IMG/VR virus record: IMGVR_UViG_3300007960_000032
Location: 1-52,866 of that record
Origin: a virus
Direction: 5' to 3' (one strand)
DNA length: 52,866 bases
The notes under the pieces are model-generated. The model was not told where the DNA came from, ran no database searches, and was given only the letters and a program-made list of their open reading frames with translations. Both the position numbers and the translations under genes were made by a program. Shown here piece after piece: positions 15,144-25,100 of this stretch. Numbering within the stretch: position 1 is the first letter of the stretch; each line of letters begins with the position of its first letter.

Positions 15144-15172
15144 AGTATAACAGGGCCCGTAGGCCCTGTCAA
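15144..15172 (-). promoter_or_regulatory. Sigma70 promoter of the glycan/radical SAM operon, with palindromic spacer
   Basis: On the minus strand TTGACA (15172-15167, perfect consensus) is separated by 17 nt from TATACT (15149-15144), with an A-rich stretch upstream that could act as an UP element. The spacer together with the last bases of the -35 box is a perfect inverted repeat, ACAGGGCCTACGGGCCCTGT (15169-15150): 8-bp arms around TACG. This could be an operator bound by a repressor. It precedes the 15106-1990 operon. Confidence 0.75.
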
Positions 15173-15195
15173 CTTGTTTAAGTTTTTTTTATTAT

Positions 15196-16170
15196 TTAGG
15201 ATTCACTGTTCGCAGTCTGTGACCAAGTAGGTGATCCCCACGTGCTTGTAATATAAGTTGTTGCTGCTGGTGTTGCAGTAAATGTTGATGTTTTTGTTCC
15301 ATCAACAATATCAAGAACGTTATAAAAGTTTTTATCGAAAGCTGTTTGATCAGCAGCATCGTCTTTCCATGTGCTTGTAAAAGTAAGAACTGCACCCGAA
15401 ACACTGCCATAAACCTCAATATAGTTGGCTGTATATGGTCCAGTGTCTTCCAGTTGTTTGAAGATCGAAGCCGGTGTGCCGGTAAGACCATCAAAACCAG
15501 TTGTCATCTGTGTTGGAGTGTTTCCACCGCCACCAACTTTGCCACTGGTTCTACCAAACAATGTATATGTACCACAATCTGAAGCAAGTGTTACCCAGTT
15601 TTGATACTTTGTATCCTGGAAAACTGGTCCAGTTGATGGACTTGATGCTGGATCAGTTGGACCTACTGATGTAGTTCCGCCAGCAAGCCCCCAACTAAGT
15701 TCAATTTTACCACCTGCGTTAAAATAGTAACGCATTTCGTCTGCACTAGCAAAAGTAAATGTTTGTGTGTGGGTAATTGTGTTGGTGAAGTTACCGCTTG
15801 ATGTACTGGTAGCTGTAATTGGTGTACCAAAACCAGCAGCATTTGTTCCTGCGGCCGCACTGGTATCAAGTGTAGCAATATCTGTTGCCAAGTTAGCAAC
15901 AATTGCAATAGTGTCAGTAGCACTTGGGTTAGTTACACTGTCAACAGTGATGTTGCCATTGTTTCCCTGGTGGTTACTAATGCTTTTAAGTCTGGTTAAC
16001 AGTGTTGCCCATTGTGAAGCTGTAACTGTGTTACCAGCTGACACTGAGCTAAGTACAGTGCTTTGTCCTAATCCACGAACACCAGTACCTGTACCCCAAA
16101 TTGCGTTAACACTAGTTACGAAACCGTTGTAGTGTGCGTCGAGGATTGTATCCCCAGCTATATATGCCAT
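15196..16170 (-). CDS. Virion structural protein (fibre-associated, putative)
   Basis: 324 residues, last gene of the late fibre module. The N-terminus 'MAYIAGDTILDAHYNGFVTS' resembles the start of short structural proteins next to tail fibres in marine T4-like phages. The middle is rich in Ser, Thr, Gly and Ala (NPSATDTIAIVANLATDIATLDTS), and the C-terminal half alternates aromatic strands (TFTFASADEMRYYFNAGGKI, YTLFGRTSGKVGGGGN), typical of a beta-rich virion protein. AAAGGAAT precedes the ATG. The assignment rests on composition and position; no enzymatic motif is visible. Confidence 0.7.
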   Translation of the reverse strand: MAYIAGDTILDAHYNGFVTSVNAIWGTGTGVRGLGQSTVLSSVSAGNTVTASQWATLLTRLKSISNHQGNNGNITVDSVTNPSATDTIAIVANLATDIATLDTSAAAGTNAAGFGTPITATSTSSGNFTNTITHTQTFTFASADEMRYYFNAGGKIELSWGLAGGTTSVGPTDPASSPSTGPVFQDTKYQNWVTLASDCGTYTLFGRTSGKVGGGGNTPTQMTTGFDGLTGTPASIFKQLEDTGPYTANYIEVYGSVSGAVLTFTSTWKDDAADQTAFDKNFYNVLDIVDGTKTSTFTATPAATTYITSTWGSPTWSQTANSES

Positions 16171-16184
16171 TTATAATAATTCCT

Positions 16185-17627
16185 TTAGTTAATTGTTACA
16201 AAGGCCTCTACCGTGCCTTGCTCAAATGTTAATTTTGTTTGAATTGCGCGGCCGATTACATTGAATGAGGTTGCTTCCCCTGGCTGTGCTGCTCTAGCTA
16301 GACCGTTGCCTGCGCTAACAAGTCTATCACCTTTATTTATCTGACCAACTACTTGAACTGGTACTCGTCCAGCAACAGCAACCGCTGTTCCGTCAAGTGC
16401 AGCGTTCATCAAATATGCTGGCCTGTCTGAGACAACACCAAAGACGTTGTCCGCAAGTTCATCGTTTACACGAGTAATTTCTTCTACGCCGCCTAGTGCA
16501 ACCACTGTACCTGGTGTATAAACTGCATCAGCACTAAAGTTTTCCGCAACGTCAGCGTATTGTGCTGAAGATGCAGTACCGTTAAACGTTGTTGCATAAA
16601 CAGTTGCATAACGTAGTGAACTTGTTCCAAGGTCACGTGTGTTGTTCGCATCTGGGCTTAGAATACCAGCTAGTGCAACACTGCCATCTGCTGCTAGAGC
16701 GCCGGCGCTACTAACTGTAGTATCAACATATGCTTTTGTTGCTGCATCTGTGCTAGCTGTAGGAGTTGCTAGGCTAGTAATTTTCTTACTACTAACGTCA
16801 ACTGTACCAGTTCCGTTAGGAGCAAGTACAATACTACCATTTGTGTTGGTGTTTGTTAATACTGGATTACTTGAACCGTTAATATTAATTGTTAAATCAC
16901 CGTCTGCACCAACAATAAGCGCAGTGTCATTAACAATACTCAATGTGCCTGTTGTGCTGTCACTAGCATTGCTACGGAGATAGTTTGCTGCTGCTACGCC
17001 GCCAAGTGCGTCTGCATCAGTTGATGTTCCTTGTAGTTTAGCACCAGTTACTGTTGAACTAAGTTGTAAACCAGGGTTTACTGTCGTAAATCCTGAAATT
17101 GCACTCTGTGGAGTAAATGCTGTGTCTTTGCTAACAATACCAACAACTGTGTTACTAACGTAAAGTTTAATTACAACGTGATCAGTTGCACCGGTATCAG
17201 TAACAACTTCAACAATAGCACCACTAGTACCTGTGCCACTTGTGAATGCTGGTCCAATGGTTGTAAAAGATGAACCGTTATAAACTTTTAGCTGCCCGTT
17301 AGTGGTATCCCACCAAAGGTCACCAGTAACACTGTTACTTGGTGCACTGCCTGAAGCTGTACTTGAACTAACAGTTTTAAATGCTGTTCCGTTATAAACT
17401 TTAAGTAGGTTACCACTGGTGTCCCACCACATCTGTCCAGCAAGCGGTGCTGCTGGTGCAGTTGTATTTGCAAAGTTTTCTAGCAGTTTTACGTAGTTCT
17501 CGTTTAGGAACTCACCGTAACCTGCGTAGTTCTTACCTACTAATACGAGATCAGTAGTAGTATCAATAGTACCGTCTGATACTGTTGCTAACACTGAACC
17601 GTTTGTTTTATTGACTGTGTATGCGAT
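16185..17627 (-). CDS. Tail fibre-like virion protein with an apparent ATC start codon
   Basis: 480 residues if started at ATC 17627, which lies 8 nt after a strong GGAGG; the first conventional start is a GTG at 17594. The N-terminus AYTVNKTNGSVLATVSDG followed by VLVGKNYAGYGEFLNENYVK is, from memory, a conserved opening of T4-like cyanophage fibre proteins, so the GTG would cut off 11 conserved residues. Two copies of a 'MWWDTSGNLLKVYNG' element (residues about 65-110) form a small repeat. The C-terminal ~130 residues (AQYADVAENF, PAYLMNAAL, VAGRVPVQVVG) match the end of the 1037-residue fibre. Late promoter motifs lie upstream. Confidence 0.85.
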   Translation of the reverse strand: MAYTVNKTNGSVLATVSDGTIDTTTDLVLVGKNYAGYGEFLNENYVKLLENFANTTAPAAPLAGQMWWDTSGNLLKVYNGTAFKTVSSSTASGSAPSNSVTGDLWWDTTNGQLKVYNGSSFTTIGPAFTSGTGTSGAIVEVVTDTGATDHVVIKLYVSNTVVGIVSKDTAFTPQSAISGFTTVNPGLQLSSTVTGAKLQGTSTDADALGGVAAANYLRSNASDSTTGTLSIVNDTALIVGADGDLTININGSSNPVLTNTNTNGSIVLAPNGTGTVDVSSKKITSLATPTASTDAATKAYVDTTVSSAGALAADGSVALAGILSPDANNTRDLGTSSLRYATVYATTFNGTASSAQYADVAENFSADAVYTPGTVVALGGVEEITRVNDELADNVFGVVSDRPAYLMNAALDGTAVAVAGRVPVQVVGQINKGDRLVSAGNGLARAAQPGEATSFNVIGRAIQTKLTFEQGTVEAFVTIN

Positions 17628-17656
17628 GACTAAATCCTCCTAAAATGTCTTAAATA

Positions 17657-17664
17657 TATTTATG
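17657..17664 (-). promoter_or_regulatory. T4-type late promoter (proximal)
   Basis: CATAAATA on the minus strand, about 30 nt upstream of the fibre start at 17627. It matches the NATAAATA late -10 element recognised by gp55-type sigma factors. Confidence 0.55.
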
Positions 17665-17675
17665 CTTGTTAGATA

Positions 17676-17683
17676 TATTTATA
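17676..17683 (-). promoter_or_regulatory. T4-type late promoter (distal)
   Basis: TATAAATA on the minus strand, an exact match to the T4 late -10 element. It overlaps the stop codon of the HNH endonuclease gene, so it reads into the fibre gene. Confidence 0.6.
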
Positions 17684-18251
17684 TATAATAATAATCAGGA
17701 AAATTATTACTTTTTAATCGATAGAAAACAAATGCTTGAGAATAACCCAACTTCCTTGCTGCTTCCGTTTGAGAAATGTATTTCACACCCTCGACCATAA
17801 CTGCTTTGGAACCATATGTGTTCCCTTTCAAATGGTTAGTCATCTTTCTTTTCCACTCTTCACTGAATGGCTTGCGTTTCTTACCTTTGAGTCGTTCGGA
17901 TAGCATCTTGTTATGTTTTGCCTTAAGTTGTTCGTATAATCTGGAATTTATCTTATAACGATTCTGCTTGTTGTTGTGACCCCACAACATTAAACTCAGT
18001 GCGTTTATCATCTGCCATTTATGTTTTTTCTCAGAAACCATTTTGGTTAATAGCCAATGGCAAATGAAATGCTGACGCCCAGTTAAACGCACCATGTTAG
18101 AGTCTTCGTCTAAACCTCCCAAACATTTTGGAATAATGTGGTGATTTTCTGTGTATTGGTCATAGGGTTCTCGGTCAAATACTGGTTGACGAGCGTGTTC
18201 TATTATGCTATAATATATTTTAGTGTATTTGTTGTCAATAAATAATGTCAT
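17679..18251 (-). CDS. Free-standing HNH homing endonuclease
   Basis: 190 residues. The N-terminal third carries the HNH core: ENHHIIPKCLGGLDEDSNMV gives the paired histidines and the Gly/Asn turn, then RLTGRQHFICHWLL gives the final His. The middle (FSEEWKRKMTNHLKG) resembles a NUMOD-type DNA-binding element, and the C-terminus (KYISQTEAARKLGYSQAFVFYRL) is a helix-turn-helix as in many SPO1/T4 homing enzymes. Such proteins cut alleles lacking them and spread by repair. It is wedged between two fibre/virion genes in the late operon, its reading frame is intact, and no intron boundary is evident. No good Shine-Dalgarno sequence precedes the ATG. Confidence 0.88.
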   Translation of the reverse strand: MTLFIDNKYTKIYYSIIEHARQPVFDREPYDQYTENHHIIPKCLGGLDEDSNMVRLTGRQHFICHWLLTKMVSEKKHKWQMINALSLMLWGHNNKQNRYKINSRLYEQLKAKHNKMLSERLKGKKRKPFSEEWKRKMTNHLKGNTYGSKAVMVEGVKYISQTEAARKLGYSQAFVFYRLKSNNFPDYYYI

Positions 18252-18324
18252 TGCTGTAACTCTTGCTAGTTATAGAGAAGGCGGATGCACAAACATCGCG
18301 ACCTTCACACTATTTAACAAACAA

Positions 18325-18990
18325 TTACAGACTAGTTAAATTTGTTAGAGTTTGAATACGGATTGTATAATCTATTTGTATCAATCTGTTCAAACTTTTT
18401 TGCACAGGATGGAAAACAACATGAGTAAGTAACTTACCAGTGTTAACAGTTCCAATCCAACTTTTTAGTCCTAGCTCATCAAATGTATATGTATCATTAA
18501 AATTACTAGTATTGTCAAATGCCTGTTGGTCATTTGGTTCACCGTAGTCTAGTAAACAACTAACTACGATATCACTGTAGATATTTCCACTAACGTGGTT
18601 TACTGTGATTTTATTTCTTCCTGGGTCGGTGTTGAGACTTGAATTGTCATCAATCACTTTATAATATGTTTGGTTATAAAGACTTGCATTTTGTCCTGTT
18701 GAGTTAGCTGGCAAATATGTAATAACGCCAGTTGGATCAACGTTGGTGCCGCCATTGCCAAATGCAATCTCGTGTGCAAATCCGGTTGTCTTGTTAGCCA
18801 CACTCAGCGCCAATGCTTCACTCATATTCTCATAATGAATAGCATTGCGTTTGTTTACAATATCTTCTCCAGTTTCTGGATCAAAGATACGAATGTGTCC
18901 TTCCATCATTACGCCGCCTTGTTCTTTAAGCGGAGATGTAGGTTGCTGGTTTTCTAAATTTTCCATGTTCTTTTTTTCATTCTCTTGCAT
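18325..18990 (-). CDS. Virion structural protein (putative)
   Basis: 221 residues. After a charged N-terminal lead (about 26 residues, Gln/Glu/Asn-rich) comes GGVMMEGHIRIFDPETGEDI and NAIHYENMSEALALSVANK, a block I associate with a virion protein common in T4-like marine phages. The remainder is beta-rich without catalytic motifs, ending in QIDYTIRIQTLTNLTSL. The start lies 4 nt after the stop of the large fibre gene, so it belongs to the same late transcript. An internal ATG at the 'MEGHIRIFDP' position is a possible alternative start. A role in the distal tail or fibre is inferred from position only. Confidence 0.75.
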   Translation of the reverse strand: MQENEKKNMENLENQQPTSPLKEQGGVMMEGHIRIFDPETGEDIVNKRNAIHYENMSEALALSVANKTTGFAHEIAFGNGGTNVDPTGVITYLPANSTGQNASLYNQTYYKVIDDNSSLNTDPGRNKITVNHVSGNIYSDIVVSCLLDYGEPNDQQAFDNTSNFNDTYTFDELGLKSWIGTVNTGKLLTHVVFHPVQKSLNRLIQIDYTIRIQTLTNLTSL

Positions 18991-18994
18991 TATA

Positions 18995-21900
18995 CTATAC
19001 CTTTAACATGCATTCAATAAGTTTTTCGCCAGTATTGTCACTTGATTCAAGAGCAATGCCCACACGTTCACCATCTGCTGTTGCGCTTGCTACCCCGTTA
19101 AGGTCTGCTTTAACAACTTGTCCTTTAGTAACTGCACCAACAACTCTAACTGGCACTCGACCAACTAGTGCAACAGGTGCGCCGTTTTCTAATTTACTGT
19201 TCATCAAATACGCCGGAGCAGTTGAAATAACGCCAGCTGGAATATTAGTTGGCGTACAATATGTAATCTCTGCTCCTCCCCCAATAGTAACTACTGTGCC
19301 AGCTGGATATGCTGCATCTGGAACGTACATTTCTGCCAAGTCAGCGTATTGTGCCGATGTTGCTTGACCAGCAAAGTTTGCGGCTGTTAGTGTATTGGTT
19401 CCAGGATTATAAGTAAACTCGCTGGTGCCTGAGTCAATTTGAGCTGTAAATGCGCCACTAGCATCACCAGTGGTGCTGCTGAAAAGAACTTTGAAATCTG
19501 AAGATCCACTCTGTGCTGTTTGGCGAATTTCGTCTGTCCAACTTAGTACACCACTGGCATTACTTTTTAGTAGATACCCAGTACTAGAAGCATCTGCTGC
19601 TGGCAGTGTCCAAGTTACATTGCTTGCAACCGTTGGTGGTGCTTGGAACGCAACCCAGTTACTACTGTCTGCATCTGCAAATCTCAAATCGCCTTGTGCT
19701 GACAATTGAACATTACTCTGCATGTCAATAACACCAGTACCGTTTGTCAGTAACTCAATATTAGCATTACTGTCTGTAGAATTAATTTTATTACCACTAA
19801 TAGTTAAACTTCCAGTTTTATATGATCCGGCTTCGACCGGTCCATATTTAAAACTAGAATGGGCTGTATTAATAGCACCAGTGGGTTCTAAATCATATTC
19901 ATTTACAAATTTCCAGGTTCTATCAGTAACATCAAAGAATAGGCCAACGTGCGTGTATCCTGGGGCTGATGTGCCTGTGTTTTCATTACTCCATAAACCA
20001 GTATCTTGTGAAATTGGTGCCGCTGTACCAACCCATTTGTCACCAATTGTGTGACCAGTTGTTGCCAGGAAACGTATGGTAATATTACTATCTAATGCTT
20101 GCGCTGTGCTATCAATAGCGACACCAGTTGCTTCTGTACTAGCAAAGTTATCTTTACTCCACTCAAATGTATCAGGAGTTCCTGTGCTGTCAATTCTTAC
20201 ATAATATGTTGTAGTTGTACTACCTTCAAAATAACCTTCAAGCACCCCGTCGTCTAGACCGCTGCCCGTAAAGATTGTATTGTCGTCACCAATAGCATCA
20301 CCTGCATTTAAGTAGATGTACTGATCAGCAACACTCAAGTTTGCTGCACCAACGGTGTTAGTAGAACCAGTTACTGTTAAGTCACCACCAATGGTAACGT
20401 TGTTTCCAACAGTTAAATTATTAGAAATAGTTACACTGTTGGGTAATCCAATTGTAATAGTGTTGGATGCCACACTAGTGTTAATTTCGTTTGATGTTCC
20501 AGAGAAGGAAACAGTATCACCAATAGCAATAGTATCACTGCCAGTGTCGCCTGTTGCGGTAAAGATTGTTGCACCGCTGCTTGCTCTTGCATCAACATAC
20601 GCTTTAGTTGCAGCGTCTTGTGCTGCGGCTGGGTCTGCAACATTAGTAATTCTGTTCGAAGATGCACTAATCTGGCTTCTAACTTCAACAATACCAGTGC
20701 CACTTGGGTCTAATACTATATTAGCATTAGTAATATTTGATCTAATATTATTATCAGCAACAGTAATGTTATCAATAACAGCAGAACTCACTGTTAATGC
20801 CCCGCCACTAATTGCACTTGCTCCAACATCAATGCTACCAAAATTACTGGTAATACTGCCAGAGTCAAGCGCACCAGTGGTTACAATACTAGCAAGATTG
20901 CCTGTAGTAATTATTGTACCAGTTGCATCAGGAAGTGTATGGATTCTATCAGAACTTGGATCTGCTATTACTAGTGTAGAAGTATTACTAGATCCTGTAA
21001 ATACTAGGTCATATGTATTTGCTAATGTTAAGTTAGCAGCAAGTGTTCCCAAACTTGTAATATTTGTTTGCGCGGCTGTTGTTAGTGTGCCTGCTAGTGA
21101 CGTCGCTGTAACTGTACTTGCAGTTAGATTACCTACTACTTGTACAACACCGGTACCACTTGGATCCAGTACTAGGTTGTCGTTGCTTCGTGTTGTACTA
21201 ATATTGTTGTCATTAATAGTAATACCGTCTGTAGTAAGACTAGTAAATGTTGGAGTTGAGCTAATTGCTATTTCAATGTCATTGGTATTCTGTGTTAGTG
21301 TAACCCCAGTACCAGGAGTTAAAGATCTTAATCTAAAATCAACGCCAACTTTGTTGGAAAAAATTTCTCTGCCAGTTCCTAGGTTAGTAATTGTGTTTGC
21401 TTCACCACCACTAGCACCTGGGGCCGCTGCTGGCATCCAATATCCCTGAGAATTATCCCAGGTTAACACATAACTGTTTACAGGAGCAATGGCTGTAGTA
21501 TTAACGTCACTTAGATCATCAATACTAGCGGCAGCAATTCTAGCGTCTGCTCTTACATCTGTGTAGTACAAATTTGTTAGTTCAGGAATGTCAGCAGTAT
21601 TAACCTGATTTGTTCCTGTACCAAAATCAATTAATGTATCGTCAATACCGTTTGCAAGCAAGGTTACGGCGCCACTTGTAACACTGAAGTGATCTGTGCT
21701 AAAACTAGCAATACCTTTATTGCTGGCTGTTGCATCTTCAGCACTAATAACACCAGTTGTAATATCAATGCCTTCACCAGCACTAATGTGTGCTCTAACT
21801 TCACTAGCACTAGGACCAGTGTATGTTATTACGCCAGTAGTGCTATTGTAAGCTAGACTACCGTCACCACCAGCATCAGTAATACTAATACTAGCTCTTG

Positions 21901-22108
21901 ATCTAGTATCTGTGTAATATAAGTTAGTGCCTTCTGTAATATTTGTAGTGCCAATAGTAAGTGCATTATTAGAAGCACTGACGCCATTCACTGTTTTCAC
22001 ATAGTTTGCTTCTAGTGTAGTAGTTCTGGTGTTCAGATCAGTAAAGTTCCCATCTACTTCTGCGTGGGTTAACGGAACACTTCTGCTGCTTCTAAGTATA
22101 ATAGCCAT
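18995..22108 (-). CDS. Large tail fibre protein
   Basis: 1037 residues. The N-terminus SVPLTHAEVDGNFTDLNTR is typical of phage fibre attachment regions. The shaft contains repeated blocks such as 'NLVLDPSGTGVVQVVGNLTA', 'NIVLDPSGTGIVEVRSQISA' and 'NIELLTNGTGVIDMQSNVQL', interleaved with GITINDNN-like strands, suggesting a trimeric beta-rod. The tail (AQYADLAEMYVPDAAYPAGT, PAYLMNSKL, LVGRVPVRVVG) is shared with the 480-residue fibre. It should act in host recognition. Two late promoter motifs precede it in the gap after the giant virion gene. Confidence 0.88.
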   Translation of the reverse strand: MAIILRSSRSVPLTHAEVDGNFTDLNTRTTTLEANYVKTVNGVSASNNALTIGTTNITEGTNLYYTDTRSRASISITDAGGDGSLAYNSTTGVITYTGPSASEVRAHISAGEGIDITTGVISAEDATASNKGIASFSTDHFSVTSGAVTLLANGIDDTLIDFGTGTNQVNTADIPELTNLYYTDVRADARIAAASIDDLSDVNTTAIAPVNSYVLTWDNSQGYWMPAAAPGASGGEANTITNLGTGREIFSNKVGVDFRLRSLTPGTGVTLTQNTNDIEIAISSTPTFTSLTTDGITINDNNISTTRSNDNLVLDPSGTGVVQVVGNLTASTVTATSLAGTLTTAAQTNITSLGTLAANLTLANTYDLVFTGSSNTSTLVIADPSSDRIHTLPDATGTIITTGNLASIVTTGALDSGSITSNFGSIDVGASAISGGALTVSSAVIDNITVADNNIRSNITNANIVLDPSGTGIVEVRSQISASSNRITNVADPAAAQDAATKAYVDARASSGATIFTATGDTGSDTIAIGDTVSFSGTSNEINTSVASNTITIGLPNSVTISNNLTVGNNVTIGGDLTVTGSTNTVGAANLSVADQYIYLNAGDAIGDDNTIFTGSGLDDGVLEGYFEGSTTTTYYVRIDSTGTPDTFEWSKDNFASTEATGVAIDSTAQALDSNITIRFLATTGHTIGDKWVGTAAPISQDTGLWSNENTGTSAPGYTHVGLFFDVTDRTWKFVNEYDLEPTGAINTAHSSFKYGPVEAGSYKTGSLTISGNKINSTDSNANIELLTNGTGVIDMQSNVQLSAQGDLRFADADSSNWVAFQAPPTVASNVTWTLPAADASSTGYLLKSNASGVLSWTDEIRQTAQSGSSDFKVLFSSTTGDASGAFTAQIDSGTSEFTYNPGTNTLTAANFAGQATSAQYADLAEMYVPDAAYPAGTVVTIGGGAEITYCTPTNIPAGVISTAPAYLMNSKLENGAPVALVGRVPVRVVGAVTKGQVVKADLNGVASATADGERVGIALESSDNTGEKLIECMLKV

Positions 22109-22129
22109 TATTTCAATATCTCACTAGTG

Positions 22130-22138
22130 TATTTATTC
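22130..22138 (-). promoter_or_regulatory. T4-type late promoter (proximal, large fibre)
   Basis: AATAAATAC on the minus strand, 21 nt before the ATG of the large fibre gene. Confidence 0.6.
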
Positions 22139-22141
22139 TTG

Positions 22142-22150
22142 TATTTATGT
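22142..22150 (-). promoter_or_regulatory. T4-type late promoter (distal, large fibre)
   Basis: CATAAATAC on the minus strand, 12 nt upstream of the proximal motif, making a tandem late promoter in the 59-nt gap between the giant gene and the fibre gene. Confidence 0.6.
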
Positions 22151-22167
22151 GGTATTATAATCAACAT

Positions 22168-25100
22168 TTATAAGTCCAAATCTGCTACGTAGCCTTCATC
22201 AACATATCCATCTACCACATACCTAGGACTCTGGAATTCTTGCAAGTAATTAGGAACAAATGCCTCACATGCTTTAAGGAAGTTAGCATTTGTTGTTGTT
22301 GCGCTCTGAATACCATTGCCGTCTGCCGCTGTCGACACACCTGCTGTGTACCAGGTTTGTGTATGTGTGTTAGTTGCTGGCAATCTCTGTGCATCAGTTG
22401 TGTCATATACTTCTGTTCCGATTAGATGTGTCCCTGCAAATCGTGTTCCGTTTGTAGCACGTCTAATCTGTGTAATATAATTATTAGTGTAATCAATACT
22501 CCAATACGTAATACGCTCGTTACCTACATATACTACACCTGGTTTATTAGAATTTGGACTAGGCTGTGGTAGTTTGCTTGCATCCTGCACATAAATCTTA
22601 GTATCAGTTGGTTTAACCTCTTGTGTAAGTTTAGTGGCTCCGTCTGTGCACAATCTAAAGTATTCGTAGTTGCCCAACATGTCGTTAACCATTCTGTAAC
22701 CTACAGTTGGTTCTATGTTTCTTTCACTAAAGTGTGTAACAATAATTTCACTTGTTACTGTTAGTGATTGTGAAGTTAAATCAAGTCTTCCATTTTCGTC
22801 AATATTGTAATCACCAGCATGTAATCTTACACCATCCAGTGTAACCCAAAGATTGTTTGTGTTAGTTGGAATACGATCTAGTACAAATTTGTTAACAGCC
22901 TGGCCGCCTTGAGCTAACAGATCAAATCCAACACTGTCAAATCCGCTGTTGTCAAAGTCATCGATAGTCTGTGTAACTTGTGATCCTGTGCCAATATAAA
23001 CTTTTGTGTGTACACGCAATGGATCATAGTTGTTAAAGCTGGTTACATGCAGTTTGTCGTTAGTAGCAAAAATTACACCACTGCCTAATCTAATTTCATT
23101 GCTGCTATTAATGAAATATTCATTAGCATTGGCAACTGAAACTATCAATGTGTCGCCACTGTTATAAGCACTTAACAAGTTTATTCTATAATAAAGAGTA
23201 CTGTCAACATCTTCTTGACTTGTTACAGTATAGTCTTGAACATTGAGCAAGTTGTATGTAATATTAGTTGCTGCATCAATTCTAGTTACCTGGATGTCAC
23301 CTGTTGCAACATTGGCGACTGTTTCGCCAGCAGTAACCGGAGTTCTATAAGCAAGTGTGGATCCGTCCAATGTGTAATATTCAGCATTAGCGGGACGTAG
23401 TCTTGTTCCGTTTAACTCAACAATAGCATTGCCTGTTCTTGGATTACTAAATCCTGTAAATGATTCAGTTAAGTTGTAAATCAGTGTTCCGCTAGTAAGT
23501 GTAATCTCTTGTGTTTCACCGTAAGTAAATGCAGCTTTGTCTACAGCACGATTACTGATAATAACATGAATTAGCGACCCGTTGGGGTTAGCATCGTTGG
23601 TAGTAAGAACAATTCTTCCATCTGTTCCGTCAGTAATAGTATGTGCTACACTTATGCCATCTCTAAGCACCAAGCTCTGTGTATATCTAGTATAGTTAAT
23701 ACCAAGTGTAAACTGAACTGTACTAGCATCACCGATAAATGTCTGCTCGTACGTGATCTTTTCACCAGTAACTCCATATCCATAAATGTAAACATTGGTG
23801 TTTGCTGCTGGTGCACTAGACAACGACACTGTTCTATTTTCATAGTCAGCAGTAAAGTCATAAACTCTGGTGCTTCCAGTGTATACTACCAAGTAGTCAA
23901 CTAGATCACGCTGTGCAGATCCTGCATAGGAGAATGTTTGTTGTGTTCCACTAGCAGTATATACACGGGATACTGTAGTAAAGCTATTACCGTCACCAGC
24001 ATAATCGTCACTAGGATCAGTGTAAACTTCCATGTCCAGGTTGTCAAATACAATACCAGGCACTACTTCTTCTGGAGCGTGGCTTGAATATACATCAACA
24101 AATCCACCGCCGTCTACGTTAATATCTTCTGGGCGGGTTCCTAGTGCAATGTCAGTAAATGTACTTGAGATAGTAGTGTCAAGAGCACTTGCGCCGCTGA
24201 GTACTGTTAGCCCGTTTGCATCAACATCAAAGTCATCAAAGCCCAAGTTGTCAAAACTTGCTTCATCAAATCCTGGCTCTCTGTCAAAACCAATACCACT
24301 TACTTTGTTACCCAAGTAGTCTGTTCCTGATTGTAACAATGACAAATCATCGCCAATCATTCCAGCAGTTGGGGCATAGTAGGCTGCAATTCTATCAGCA
24401 GCACTTGCTAAATTAGCACCATCATAAACTACAAGAGCAACTGCACCAGTGGTATCTTCAACACTGAATGTTGTTCCGCTAGTAAATCCACCTGAAACGT
24501 TAACCTGGTATACATCTTGCTTGCCAGTATTAGGGTTGTTGTATGATACCAAGTCCAAGTAGTTATAAGCAGTATTTGCAGCCCAGTCCAGGACTGTTGA
24601 ACTATACGTAATTCTGTCAAACTTAATAGTTGTATCAAATTCTCTAATAGTATCGTTCTTAATTCTTGGTAGTAATCTTAATCCAGTTCCATTGCCCTTA
24701 ACGGTAATAGTTGGTGTTTTGGTGTAGCCACTGCCTTTGTTAGTAACTCTAACACGGATAATAGAATCGCCGTTTGTAACCGCAGTAACAGTTGCCTGTG
24801 TTCCTGACTCTAAATCAGGCGCACTAACTGTAATAACAGGATTGTCAGTAAATCCAGTACCTGCTGCATAAATTACAACACTGTCTAGGTAGTAACTGTA
24901 GTTGTCTGCCCAGGGCTTATCAACTGTGTTTCCTGTGGTTCTCGAAACTTCATCGCCAGCAAAATCGCCACTGTACTTTCTAAAGTAACCAGTACTGCTA
25001 TCATAAAATGCATGTAAATCAAAGTCAGTAACATCGCCCTGGAACTGGTCATCACCGTCATACTTTGCTGTGTACTCACGAATGTTAGTGTGGTATGGCT

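Noticed and set aside
15150-15169. GC-rich palindrome as a plain terminator of the late fibre operon
   Set aside because: On the transcribed (minus) strand the hairpin is followed by TATACTGAGTG rather than a U-tract, and it sits exactly between -35 and -10 boxes, so a promoter/operator reading is better. Dual use cannot be excluded.
17679-18251. HNH endonuclease as part of a group I intron
   Set aside because: The neighbours are two complete, different genes rather than halves of one gene, and no intron core was recognised, so it is a free-standing gene.
20355-21449. 364-residue + strand open frame opposite the large fibre gene
   Set aside because: Val/Leu-rich low-complexity translation that mirrors codon usage of the fibre gene on the other strand; no ribosome-binding site or family resemblance.
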